In this document: piece by piece, positions 34,526 through 43,328 of the stretch | How the letters are laid out: each line of letters opens with the position of its first letter | How positions within the stretch are numbered: position 1 is the stretch's first letter | NCBI GenBank assembly: GCA_002127295.1 | Contig: NFUV01000001.1 | Span: 1,302,001 to 1,366,000, forward strand | Length of the DNA: 64,000 bases | Direction of reading: 5' to 3' | From: Chitinophagaceae bacterium IBVUCB2 | Lineage (GTDB): Bacteria > Bacteroidota > Bacteroidia > Chitinophagales > Chitinophagaceae | The notes under the pieces: model-generated | What the model saw: only the letters and a program-made list of their open reading frames with translations | What the model was told of the DNA's origin: nothing | The model's database searches: none | Program-made: the position numbers and the translations under genes

Positions 34526-35359
34526 ATGGCAGAACTTACAGCTATAGCATCGCAAATAAGAAGAGATATAGTAAGAATGGTACATGGAGTAAGTAGTGGT
34601 CACCCCGGCGGCTCATTAGGATGCGCCGACTTTCTTACTGCGTTGTATTTCAAAGTAATGAAGCATAATCCATCCTTTAATATGGATGCTACGAACGAAG
34701 ACGTATTTGTGCTGTCTAACGGTCATATATCGCCTGTTTTTTATTCTGTTTTAGCCCGTTCCGGGTATTTTGATATTAAAGAGTTAGCCACTTTCAGAAA
34801 AATAAACTCAAGATTACAAGGGCATCCTGCTACCCATGAGCATTTACCCGGTATTCGTATTGCATCGGGTTCGTTGGGACAAGGGATGAGTGTGGCTATC
34901 GGGGCCGCCTTAACGAAGAGATTAAATGGCGAAAAAAATCTTGTTTTCTCATTACACGGTGACGGAGAACTGGACGAAGGACAGATTTGGGAAGCTGCTA
35001 TGTTTGCTGCGCATCATAAAGTTGACAATCTGATTTCTACCATCGACTGGAACGGACAACAAATTGATGGCCCAACTGATAAAGTAATGAACCTGGGAAA
35101 CATTCAGCAAAAGTTTGATGCTTTTGGATGGACTACCCTTGAGATGAATGGTAATGATATGGATGATGTTGTTGCTGTTTTAGAAAAAGCGAAATCACTT
35201 ACTGGACAGGGCAAACCAATTGCTATTATGATGCATACGGCAATGGGGAAAGGTGTTGACTTTATGGAAGGCACCCACGAATGGCATGGCATTGCTCCAA
35301 ACGATGAACAATTAGCCAAAGCATTGGCACAATTGCCGGAAACTTTGGGCGACTACTAA
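34526..35359 (+). CDS. Transketolase N-terminal (thiamine-binding) half
   Basis: This 277-residue protein equals the N-terminal domain of transketolase: SSGHPGGSLGCADFLTALYF, ASGSLGQGMSVAIGAAL, and a thiamine-diphosphate motif GDGELDEGQIWEAAMFAAHH. It ends at GTHEWHGIAPNDEQ, where split transketolases hand over to a second gene. The C-terminal half is not next to it; the following gene is a convergent permease. I start at 34526; an open frame from 34433 would add 31 residues unlike the family, and a promoter-like CACTTTTG lies in that part. The active enzyme needs the other half, presumably encoded elsewhere. Confidence 0.88.
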   Translation: MAELTAIASQIRRDIVRMVHGVSSGHPGGSLGCADFLTALYFKVMKHNPSFNMDATNEDVFVLSNGHISPVFYSVLARSGYFDIKELATFRKINSRLQGHPATHEHLPGIRIASGSLGQGMSVAIGAALTKRLNGEKNLVFSLHGDGELDEGQIWEAAMFAAHHKVDNLISTIDWNGQQIDGPTDKVMNLGNIQQKFDAFGWTTLEMNGNDMDDVVAVLEKAKSLTGQGKPIAIMMHTAMGKGVDFMEGTHEWHGIAPNDEQLAKALAQLPETLGDY

Positions 35360-35468
35360 ACCTTGTCACCAAAAGGTAACTTAAATACATAATTCACTAC
35401 TGGTACAACTATTTTTTTAGAAAAGGTTTCGTCTGAATAGATGAAACTTTTTTCTTTTGCAGACGAGT

Positions 35469-36692
35469 TTATTCACTTCTTAACGAGAAATCTTGCGAGG
35501 CAGCTTTTGTAGAAGGTAGCCATGAAGCAATCAATGCAATTACAAAAACAGTACTTCCAACTAATATAAAATCCATCAACCTCAGTTTGACGGGGAAGTA
35601 ATCGATCAAGAAAGAACCCCCGGCCAACGGTATCAAATGATATTTTATTTGCAGCCATGCTATTAATAAAGCTAACAGCATACCGATACCACCACCCACT
35701 AAAGCCAGTAGCATTCCTTCACTTAAAAAAATTCGTTGTATAAAACTGCGGTTAGCACCTAATGCATTTAAAACGCTAATGTCCTTTTGTTTTTCTAAAA
35801 CCAGCATTGTCAAGGCTCCAATCATATTAAATGCAGCTACCACCAATATGAGGCACAACACTCCATAAATAACCCATCGTTCTGTATTCATCACCGAATA
35901 CAAACTTTGATTTTGCTGATATTTATTTTGTACTAAATAGCTATTACCGAAAATTTGTTGAACTGCTTTTTGAATGTCGTTGGTGTTTTGGGGATCTTTC
36001 GCTGCAATTTCCACCGCGGTATAATCATTTGCCCCAAGCTTTAATGATTTCTTCATGAAATCAATATTGGTAATACCATACTTATTATCAAAATCCTGTT
36101 GTATCTGAAATGCGGCTGAAGTTCGGATTGTATCATTGCTGATATCCTCCAGCGGATTGATCTGGTCAGTATTGCTTTTCCTAGGGAGGTAAATTTTTAA
36201 AGAAAAAATATTTCTGTCAGCTACAATCCCTAATGCGCCTTCCACACCTACCCCTAATATTAGTTTTGGAATTTCTTCATTACCTAAATCATACTCACCA
36301 TTCCATAAATTATCTGCTACTCCGGTAACATATCGGTAATTTTCATCAACCCCTTTTAAATAAATGACAGATTGATTTTCCCCGTTTTGTACCAACGCTT
36401 TTTCTTCTACTACCAGTGAAAAATTTTTAACGCTGTTGAGGCCTTTGAGTTTTTGCAATTGCTCTTGACTGACTGTGATGGATTTCCCCGCTGCAGCAGA
36501 AACTTTTATATCTGTATAAAAAGTAGAATACAATGATTTCACTAATCCTTCAAATCCGTTAAATACACTCAACACCAGAATCAAAGCCATCGTCCCTATA
36601 ATCATGGCAACAATACTTGTCCATGCAATAATATTAATTGCATTGGTGGATTTTTTGCTTTTAAAATATCGCCAGGCGAATAAGAAATGCAA
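35469..36692 (-). CDS. FtsX-like ABC transporter permease (LolC/LolE type)
   Basis: This 407-residue inner-membrane protein has one N-terminal helix (NIIAWTSIVAMIIGTMALIL), a periplasmic domain of about 230 residues and three C-terminal helices, the LolC/E arrangement. With LolD it would extract lipoproteins for the outer membrane. The ATPase partner is not adjacent. FAWRYFKSKKSTNAIN at the start is typical. The start codon is TTG at 36692; no ATG fits. It follows rbfA by 24 bases on the same strand and is likely cotranscribed. Confidence 0.85.
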   Translation of the reverse strand: MHFLFAWRYFKSKKSTNAINIIAWTSIVAMIIGTMALILVLSVFNGFEGLVKSLYSTFYTDIKVSAAAGKSITVSQEQLQKLKGLNSVKNFSLVVEEKALVQNGENQSVIYLKGVDENYRYVTGVADNLWNGEYDLGNEEIPKLILGVGVEGALGIVADRNIFSLKIYLPRKSNTDQINPLEDISNDTIRTSAAFQIQQDFDNKYGITNIDFMKKSLKLGANDYTAVEIAAKDPQNTNDIQKAVQQIFGNSYLVQNKYQQNQSLYSVMNTERWVIYGVLCLILVVAAFNMIGALTMLVLEKQKDISVLNALGANRSFIQRIFLSEGMLLALVGGGIGMLLALLIAWLQIKYHLIPLAGGSFLIDYFPVKLRLMDFILVGSTVFVIALIASWLPSTKAASQDFSLRSE

Positions 36693-36716
36693 GGAATTGA
36701 TTAGTTAATAGATTAG

Positions 36717-37106
36717 TTAATTAGTTGCGGGAGGATTTTCATCTTTAGTTTTTTTCTCCTCATTTATCTGCTTAAATATTTCTTCCATCTTAAATACATG
36801 ATCCAATGTATCGTCTTTAAAAAATTTAAGTACCGGTATGCTACGCAATTGATGGCGAACCCGGGCAGCAAGCTCTCTTTTTATTTCGTGGTGTCGTTCT
36901 TCAATTTTTTTGATGGCCGCTTCGGCATCTTTTACCTGGAAAAGACTCAGGTAAAACCTTGCTTCCAGCAGGTCCGGCGTTACTTTTACAGATGAAATAG
37001 AAACCATCCCTCCGTCGATCATACTCAAACCCAGTTTTTGAAAAATGAGGTTTATTTCTTCGTTCAAGAGTCCTGCAATCTGTTTCTGTCTTTTACCTTC
37101 TTCCAT
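36717..37106 (-). CDS. rbfA: 30S ribosome-binding factor A
   Basis: This 129-residue KH-fold protein assists maturation of the 30S subunit. The N-terminal QKQIAGLLNEEINLIFQK, central ISSVKVTPDLLEARFYLSLF and C-terminal RHQLRSIPVLKFFKDDTLDH motifs match RbfA. A charged tail of about 20 residues follows. It lies upstream of the LolC/E-like permease, and an MsbA-like exporter diverges on the other side. Confidence 0.93.
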   Translation of the reverse strand: MEEGKRQKQIAGLLNEEINLIFQKLGLSMIDGGMVSISSVKVTPDLLEARFYLSLFQVKDAEAAIKKIEERHHEIKRELAARVRHQLRSIPVLKFFKDDTLDHVFKMEEIFKQINEEKKTKDENPPATN

Positions 37107-37169
37107 TAGTTTACAATTAGGTTCGGTGTAAAATTAGTTACTTTGCAGCTTTCAGCAGAAGCAATTTAA

Positions 37170-38975
37170 ATGAAGCAATACGCAAGGATTTTTCAATATC
37201 TCGGAGGCCATAAAGGAAAGATTTTTCTTTATTTTCTATTTACTCTACTTAGCATCGTCTTTTCAATCGTTTCTATCGGAATGTTAATGCCTTTTCTGCA
37301 GCTTATTTTCGTTGATAATGGTACAGCAATAACTACCAGCAGCAAAAATCCCGTTATTCAATCGCTAAACGATTTTTTGTACGAATCAGTACAAAAAAGA
37401 GGTAAAACTGCAACACTTGGTTTTATTTGTTTGCTGATGGTTAGTTTTATTATTCTTAAAAACCTGTTTCTCTATCTCTCCTATTATGTACTCAACCCAC
37501 TAAAAAATAAAATCGTTAACCAGCTTCGTGAAGATTTGTACGACAAAGTGCTTCGTCTTCCAATTGGCTTTTTCAATGAAAAAAGAAAAGGTGATCTAAT
37601 GAGCCGCATGACGAATGATGTGGGAGAAGTAGAGGGATCAGTGGTAGGCACATTAGAAGGTTGGATAAGAGACCCTATGACCATCATCGTTACACTAACT
37701 GTTCTATTACTCATCAGTGTACAACTCACCTTATTTATACTTATCCTTATTCCTGTACTGGGCTTAGTAATTGGCCGTGTTACCCGTTCGCTAAAAAAAC
37801 ATTCGCAGGAAGTAGCGAATAAATACGGCGAAGCACTATCTACACTGGATGAAACATTGGGTGGTCTCCGGGTGATAAAAGCTTTTAATATTGAAAAATT
37901 GTTGCGTGGAAAATTCTTTAAAACAAATCAAGAATTATTACAGGCAAAAAACAGTATCTCCTACAAAAGAGATTTGGCTTCCCCTTTATCAGAAGTAATG
38001 GGTGTAATGCTTTTTACAGCTGTACTTTATTATGGTGGACGGTTGGTATTAAGAAATGAACTGTTAGAAGCCTCCGCATTTTTGGGATTTCTGGGCATTT
38101 TTTACAATATTATCAACCCAGCCAAATCATTATCTACATCATTCAGCAATATGCGGAAAGGGGCAGCTGCCATCAACCGGATCGAAGAAATATTAAAAAC
38201 ACCCATTACTGTTGATGATAACCCAAATGGAAAATTGCTACCGGCATTTACCTCTTCGATAGAGTTTAAAAATGTGACTTTTGCCTATGAAGATGCAGTG
38301 ATACTTGACAATATCAACTTCACTGTAAAAAAAGGGCAGACTATTGCTTTGGTTGGATCTTCTGGTGCCGGAAAATCAACGCTGGCAGATTTAGTACCGA
38401 GGTTTCATGATGTAACAGGTGGTGAAGTTTTAATTGATGGAGTAAATATCAAAGACTATTCCTTACATTCTATCCGCAGCTTCATGAGTATTGTAACCCA
38501 GGAACCCATATTATTTAATGACACTATCAAAAACAATATTGCCTTAGGTTACCAGGGTGCAACAGATGAACAAATAACAGCAGCTGCTAAAATCGCCAAT
38601 GCACATGAGTTTATTATTAAAAAAGAAGGTGGTTATGATAGCAACACCGGCGACCGGGGCAGTAAACTAAGCGGTGGCGAAAGGCAACGATTAACTATTG
38701 CAAGAGCTGTTTTAAAAAATCCCCCGATCCTTATTCTGGATGAGGCCACTTCTTCTCTTGATACGGAAAGTGAACGTTTGGTACAGGATGCTATTAACAA
38801 TATGATGCAGAATCGTACCAGTATTGTTATTGCTCATCGCTTATCAACTATCCGCCATGCCGATGAAATTATTGTATTACAAAAAGGAAAAATCGTTGAG
38901 AGAGGTAATCATGAACAATTACTACAGCAAAATGGTTTTTATAGAAAGCTGGTGGAAATGCAGGAGGTGAGATGA
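37170..38975 (+). CDS. MsbA-like ABC exporter (fused membrane and ATPase domains)
   Basis: This 601-residue half-transporter works as a homodimer. Six transmembrane helices fill residues 1-320 and the ATPase domain follows. Walker A is GSSGAGKST at residues 396-404; the signature LSGGERQR, Walker B LILDEATSSLD and the switch His in IVIAHRLSTI are all present. Subfamily is lipid/multidrug exporter (MsbA-type). It could flip lipid A or other lipids, but the substrate is not shown by sequence. It diverges from rbfA and converges with the acyl-CoA dehydrogenase gene. Confidence 0.88.
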   Translation: MKQYARIFQYLGGHKGKIFLYFLFTLLSIVFSIVSIGMLMPFLQLIFVDNGTAITTSSKNPVIQSLNDFLYESVQKRGKTATLGFICLLMVSFIILKNLFLYLSYYVLNPLKNKIVNQLREDLYDKVLRLPIGFFNEKRKGDLMSRMTNDVGEVEGSVVGTLEGWIRDPMTIIVTLTVLLLISVQLTLFILILIPVLGLVIGRVTRSLKKHSQEVANKYGEALSTLDETLGGLRVIKAFNIEKLLRGKFFKTNQELLQAKNSISYKRDLASPLSEVMGVMLFTAVLYYGGRLVLRNELLEASAFLGFLGIFYNIINPAKSLSTSFSNMRKGAAAINRIEEILKTPITVDDNPNGKLLPAFTSSIEFKNVTFAYEDAVILDNINFTVKKGQTIALVGSSGAGKSTLADLVPRFHDVTGGEVLIDGVNIKDYSLHSIRSFMSIVTQEPILFNDTIKNNIALGYQGATDEQITAAAKIANAHEFIIKKEGGYDSNTGDRGSKLSGGERQRLTIARAVLKNPPILILDEATSSLDTESERLVQDAINNMMQNRTSIVIAHRLSTIRHADEIIVLQKGKIVERGNHEQLLQQNGFYRKLVEMQEVR

Positions 38976-39045
38976 TAGTTTTAGCCGAAACTTGTTTCGA
39001 AAAATCCCACTTTTGCAGGATTTAATTAAGTTCTGTTGATCTCAT

Positions 39046-40185
39046 TTACTTCAACACTTCTCTACTTATCACCAACTTCTGTATTTCACTCGTTCCCTCT
39101 CCAATAGTGCAGAGTTTCGCATCCCTGTAAAATTTCTCCACCGGAAAATCTTTCGTATAACCATAACCTCCAAATATCTGTACCGCATCATTAGCAGTTT
39201 TCACCGCTACTTCACTGGCATAATATTTTGCCATTGCAGCTTCTTTGGTCATGGGTAGTTTTCTTTCTTTTAAATCGCAGGCCTGAAGTATTAATAAATC
39301 AGCCGCTGCAATTTCAGTGGCCATATCCGCCAGTTTAAAAGCTATTCCCTGGAAATTTGAAATGGGCTGATCAAACTGGTGCCGCTCTTGCGAATATTGT
39401 AATGCTGCTTCATAAGCACCTTTTGCAATCCCCAATGAAAGAGAGGCGATAGAAATACGTCCCCCATCTAATATTTTCATGGCTTGTTTAAAACCATCAC
39501 CTACTTCTCCCAACCGGTTGGCATCGCTGATACGGCAGTTATCAAAAACCATTTCTGCCGTTTCGCTGGCCCGCATACCTAACTTATTTTCTTTCTTTCC
39601 GGCACTAAACCCTTTTGTTCCTTTCTCTACAACAAAGGCTGTAGAATTATTTTTTGCCCTTGGTTCTCCGGTTCTGCAAACAACTACCGCTATATCGCCA
39701 CTCTTACCATGCGTAATGAAATTCTTAGTTCCATTAATTACCCAATCATCACCATCTCTCACAGCAGTACATTTCATATTACCCGCATCACTTCCGGTGT
39801 TAGCTTCAGTTAATCCCCAGGCACCAATCCATTCTGCCGTGGCAAGTTTTGTTAACCATTTTTTCTTTTGCTCTTCATTTCCAAAACTCAAGATGTGACC
39901 TGTACAGAGTGAATTATGTGCTGCTACACTCAATCCGATAGAGCCACATACTTTTGAAATTTCTACAATCACTTCTTTGTACTCATAATAAGAAAGCCCT
40001 GCTCCACCATATTCTTCCGGAACTAATACACCCATTAAACCTAGTTTACCCATTTCTTTAAAAACGGAAACGGGAAATTCCTGGCTTTCGTCCCACTCCA
40101 TTACGAAGGGTTTTATATGTTGTTGTGCAAAATCTTTGGCGGTTTGGGCTACTTGTTGTGTAAGTTCGGACTCTTGAAAATTCAT
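39046..40185 (-). CDS. Acyl-CoA dehydrogenase (short/branched-chain type)
   Basis: This 379-residue flavoenzyme oxidises acyl-CoA to enoyl-CoA in fatty-acid or branched-chain amino-acid breakdown. FAD-binding motifs GLTEANTGSDAGN and FITHGKSGD are seen. The catalytic Glu is in CTIGEGTSEIQ near the C-terminus, as in butyryl-CoA-type enzymes; RDAKLCTIGEGTSE is typical. Length is normal. It stands alone, with a 12-bp hairpin in its presumed leader. The exact substrate length is not known. Confidence 0.93.
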   Translation of the reverse strand: MNFQESELTQQVAQTAKDFAQQHIKPFVMEWDESQEFPVSVFKEMGKLGLMGVLVPEEYGGAGLSYYEYKEVIVEISKVCGSIGLSVAAHNSLCTGHILSFGNEEQKKKWLTKLATAEWIGAWGLTEANTGSDAGNMKCTAVRDGDDWVINGTKNFITHGKSGDIAVVVCRTGEPRAKNNSTAFVVEKGTKGFSAGKKENKLGMRASETAEMVFDNCRISDANRLGEVGDGFKQAMKILDGGRISIASLSLGIAKGAYEAALQYSQERHQFDQPISNFQGIAFKLADMATEIAAADLLILQACDLKERKLPMTKEAAMAKYYASEVAVKTANDAVQIFGGYGYTKDFPVEKFYRDAKLCTIGEGTSEIQKLVISREVLK

Positions 40186-40213
40186 AATAATCGTTAGCGT
40201 TTTGATTTAATAA

Positions 40214-40243
40214 CTGTGCCACTCCAAATTAGGGGTGGCACAG
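40214..40243 (-). other. 12-bp hairpin upstream of the acyl-CoA dehydrogenase gene
   Basis: Bases 40214-40225 pair with 40232-40243 (one G-T wobble) around a 6-base loop. The hairpin is 29 bases before the start codon and 144 bases past the metallo-hydrolase stop. There is no T-run, so it is more likely a leader element or dispersed palindrome than a terminator. Confidence 0.5.
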
Positions 40244-40386
40244 CCTTGGGCCTCATATAAAGCAAGCAACTTTTAAAGGCAAGTGCAAGATACGGGAAAT
40301 TAAAATTGAAACTAACAGGTGTTAGTTAAATTGTAAATATTGTGGATTACTGGTAAATATTAAGAGTAACCGGTCTGCGTCATATG

Positions 40387-41163
40387 CTAAAAGTTGAGTT
40401 CCAAACCATCGTACGCAAGATGAATATTATCAGGCAACTCATTCTCAATTTCTGCATGAAGGCCAAGCTGATGAGAAACATGAGTGAAATATGTTGTTGG
40501 CACTTTTAACTCCTGGGCCAACTCGGTAGCCTCGCCCAAAGTAAAATGAGAAATGTGTTTTTGCTTGCGTAAAGCATTTAATACTAACACTTCGCTTCCC
40601 CGTATTTTTTCTTTCTCCCCTTCGTCAATTCTGTTTGCATCAGTTATATAAGTAAATGGGCCGAATCGAAAACCCATCACCGGCATTTTTAAATGCCAAA
40701 CCAATACTGGAACAATCGGAATGTCTCCAACTATAAAAGGTTCCGAAGTAATTGTATTCAAATTTAGCTCTGGTATGCCCGGATATTTTGTATCCGTAAA
40801 TGCATAATAAAAATCCCTTCGCACTGCTTCTTCGGTCAACGAATCAGCATATATTTCTATTGATTTTTTTGTTAAGTAGTTAAAGGCTTTAATATCATCA
40901 AGACCTGCTAAATGGTCTTTATGAGGATGAGTAAACACAACAGCATCAAGATGTTTTATTTTTTGACGCAACATCTGGTAACGAAAATCAGGACCTGTAT
41001 CAACTACCAGGGAAGTTTTTTCTGACTGTACTAAAATGCTTGAACGAAGACGATTGTCCTTTTTATCTGTTGAAGTACATACTTCACAATCACACCCGAT
41101 CATGGGAACACCGCTGCTGGTGCCGGTACCGAGGAATGTTATTTTAATGGAAGGATAGCTCAC
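40387..41163 (-). CDS. Metallo-beta-lactamase-fold hydrolase (PhnP-like)
   Basis: This 258-residue cytosolic hydrolase has the zinc-binding motif THPHKDHLAGLDD at about residue 80, an N-terminal GTGTSSGVPMIGCDCEVC that resembles the PhnP group, and late FTHVSHQLG and HLAYDGLE motifs. PhnP-type enzymes cleave cyclic or other phosphodiesters, but the substrate here is unknown. The start is GTG at 41163. It follows a small conserved gene by 42 bases on the same strand, which itself follows porX. Confidence 0.85.
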   Translation of the reverse strand: MSYPSIKITFLGTGTSSGVPMIGCDCEVCTSTDKKDNRLRSSILVQSEKTSLVVDTGPDFRYQMLRQKIKHLDAVVFTHPHKDHLAGLDDIKAFNYLTKKSIEIYADSLTEEAVRRDFYYAFTDTKYPGIPELNLNTITSEPFIVGDIPIVPVLVWHLKMPVMGFRFGPFTYITDANRIDEGEKEKIRGSEVLVLNALRKQKHISHFTLGEATELAQELKVPTTYFTHVSHQLGLHAEIENELPDNIHLAYDGLELNF

Positions 41164-41205
41164 TAAGTAAAAATAAGAAATGAGAAAGATAAAACTCCCC
41201 GCTAC

Positions 41206-41481
41206 TTATTTCTCGTTCAACTCGACTTTCGAAAGAATATCTGCATGAAGTTTGGCAGATTCAGCAGTGAGCAATTCCCTGTTAATATCAAGTTGCGGTA
41301 TTAAATCAATAAGTGTATTAATACGGCCTTCTGTTTGCAAAAACTTATTAAGTACTACTACTTTTTTAGCTTCTAAAATACAATAACCGCTTTGGAAAGT
41401 GCCTCTTTCGTAGCGAAGTACATAACCAGCTTCTTCAGGAATAGCTTCTAATTTATCGAGAGTTGTTTGTGTGTATTTCAT
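41206..41481 (-). CDS. Small conserved protein of unknown function
   Basis: This 91-residue cytosolic protein has motifs TLDKLEAIPEEAGYVLRYERG and GYCILEAKKVVVLNKFL. Similar proteins are common in Bacteroidetes beside metallo-hydrolase genes (from memory). I use the ATG at 41481 because the 13 residues encoded upstream to 41520 look unrelated to the rest. No catalytic motif is visible. The gene lies between porX and the PhnP-like gene on the same strand. Confidence 0.75.
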   Translation of the reverse strand: MKYTQTTLDKLEAIPEEAGYVLRYERGTFQSGYCILEAKKVVVLNKFLQTEGRINTLIDLIPQLDINRELLTAESAKLHADILSKVELNEK

Positions 41482-41583
41482 AGTGAGTAGTGAACAGTCA
41501 ATTATAAGTTGTTTACGCAAATATAAAATTTACTGCTCTCATTATTGACCAATGAAAAAGGTTGTTTTCCACAACCCATACAC

Positions 41584-43140
41584 CTACTTGCTTTGCATCT
41601 TTATTACCGGCACTATCATTTCTTCGAGACTTACCCCCCCGTGCTGAAAAGTGTTGCGATAATAATTTACATAATAATTGTAGTTGTTTGGATAGCAAAG
41701 AAAACTATCTTCCTTGGCAAAAATAAAAGAGGAATTAATTGTTGGGGATGGTAATCCAATATCTCTTGGGTCACGGAAGGCTAATACCTCCTTTGGCTCA
41801 TAGTTCAGGTTTCTTCCATGCTTATACCGCAGGTTGGTAGTAGTTTGCTTATCGCCTACTACTTTGTATGGAGTTTTTACCCGTACACTGCCATGGTCAG
41901 TAGCCAATACAATTTTTATATTTTTATCGGCTATTTTTTTTAAGGCCTGGTGCAATGGAGAATGCTCAAACCAGGAAGTAGTGATGCTACGGTAACTCAT
42001 TTCATCCCCTGCCAATTCTTTTAATACTTCCATTTCTGTGCGGGCATGGCTAAGCATATCTACAAAATTATAAACGATAACATTCAAATCATTGTTCAAC
42101 AAATTATGAATATTGTTAACTAACTCAAGTCCTGCATGATTGTTTACTACTTTGGTATAAGAAACTTTTAAATCCCCTTTACCGGCTTTCTTCATTTGCG
42201 CCCTGAAAAATTCTTCTTCATGTAAATTTTTTCCCCCTTCCTCTTCATCATTTTTCCATTGCAGCGGAAAATTCTTTTCGATTTCAACGGGCATCATGCC
42301 GGCAAAAATGGCATTGCGGCAATACTGGGTAGCTGTAGGTAAAATGCTATAAAAACTTTCTTCTTCCAATATGCGGAAGCTCTCAGAAAATATTGGCTGA
42401 ATAGCTTTCCATTGGTCAAAGCGAAGATTATCTATCAGGATGAAGAAAAGTGGCGTTCCCTTTTCTAAATGCGGCAATACTTTAAATTTCATCAGGGAGT
42501 GACTCATTACCGGGCCATTTGTACTTTTTGGCCCAACCCAACTGGCATAGTTCCTTGAAACGAATTTAAAAAACTCTGTATTTGCTTCACTCTTCTGACT
42601 TTGTAATATTTCCTGCATTTCAGGACTATCACTTTTTTCCATTTCCAGCTCCCAATACACTAATTTTTTATAAATATCCATCCATTCATTATAATCAGGG
42701 TTGCTATTGAGTGCTGTAAATAAATGGCGGAATTGCTGCTGGTAAGCAGTAGTAGTTTTTTCTGCTACCAATCGTCTGTTATCAATAATTTTCTTTAGAC
42801 TTAACCAAACCTGGTTAGGATTAACCGGTTTAATGAGGTAATCACTTATTTGCGAGCCGATGGCTTCATCCATCAGGTTCTCTGTTTCATTCTTGGTAAT
42901 TAAAACCACCGGAAGAGACTGGTTAATCTCCTTTATCTTGGCCAATGTTTCCAACCCGGTAATACCAGGCATACTTTCGTCAATTAAAACTACATCTACA
43001 ATATTTTCCTTTACATAATCAATAGCATCAAAGCCATTGGTAAAAGTTTGCACTTCATAACCTTTATTTTCCAAAAACATTTTTTGTGATTGGAGGCTTT
43101 CTATTTCATCATCTACCCAAATAATTTTTGCTACTGCCAT
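41584..43140 (-). CDS. porX: T9SS regulator PorX (receiver domain + PglZ/alkaline-phosphatase-like domain)
   Basis: This 518-residue cytosolic protein has an N-terminal receiver domain with WVDDEIESLQ, phospho-acceptor Asp54 in VLIDESMPG and Lys104 in YLIKPVNP. A PglZ-type domain fills the rest (DNLRFDQWK, PTATQYCRNAIFAGMMP, LATDHGSVRV, RYKHGRNL). PorX with its kinase PorY controls T9SS gene expression in Porphyromonas and Flavobacterium, and its PglZ domain is reported as a phosphodiesterase. Here porY is not adjacent. The three T9SS substrate genes in this window could be among its downstream outputs (inference). Confidence 0.92.
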   Translation of the reverse strand: MAVAKIIWVDDEIESLQSQKMFLENKGYEVQTFTNGFDAIDYVKENIVDVVLIDESMPGITGLETLAKIKEINQSLPVVLITKNETENLMDEAIGSQISDYLIKPVNPNQVWLSLKKIIDNRRLVAEKTTTAYQQQFRHLFTALNSNPDYNEWMDIYKKLVYWELEMEKSDSPEMQEILQSQKSEANTEFFKFVSRNYASWVGPKSTNGPVMSHSLMKFKVLPHLEKGTPLFFILIDNLRFDQWKAIQPIFSESFRILEEESFYSILPTATQYCRNAIFAGMMPVEIEKNFPLQWKNDEEEGGKNLHEEEFFRAQMKKAGKGDLKVSYTKVVNNHAGLELVNNIHNLLNNDLNVIVYNFVDMLSHARTEMEVLKELAGDEMSYRSITTSWFEHSPLHQALKKIADKNIKIVLATDHGSVRVKTPYKVVGDKQTTTNLRYKHGRNLNYEPKEVLAFRDPRDIGLPSPTINSSFIFAKEDSFLCYPNNYNYYVNYYRNTFQHGGVSLEEMIVPVIKMQSK

Positions 43141-43328
43141 GTTTATTTGTTTCTGGTTTTTGGTGCTGGTGGGTTTATCTTATTAAAAGTTCTTTTGGCC
43201 ATTTGGAAATCTCGAATTACTCGTCCTGAAAATCAGCAACCAGCCACTTCTTTCAAAAATAGCTTTTTAAACTCTCCCTTTGTACTTTTACTGCCAGCCC
43301 TTTCGGGGCCTTTAACAAAAAAGCAACA

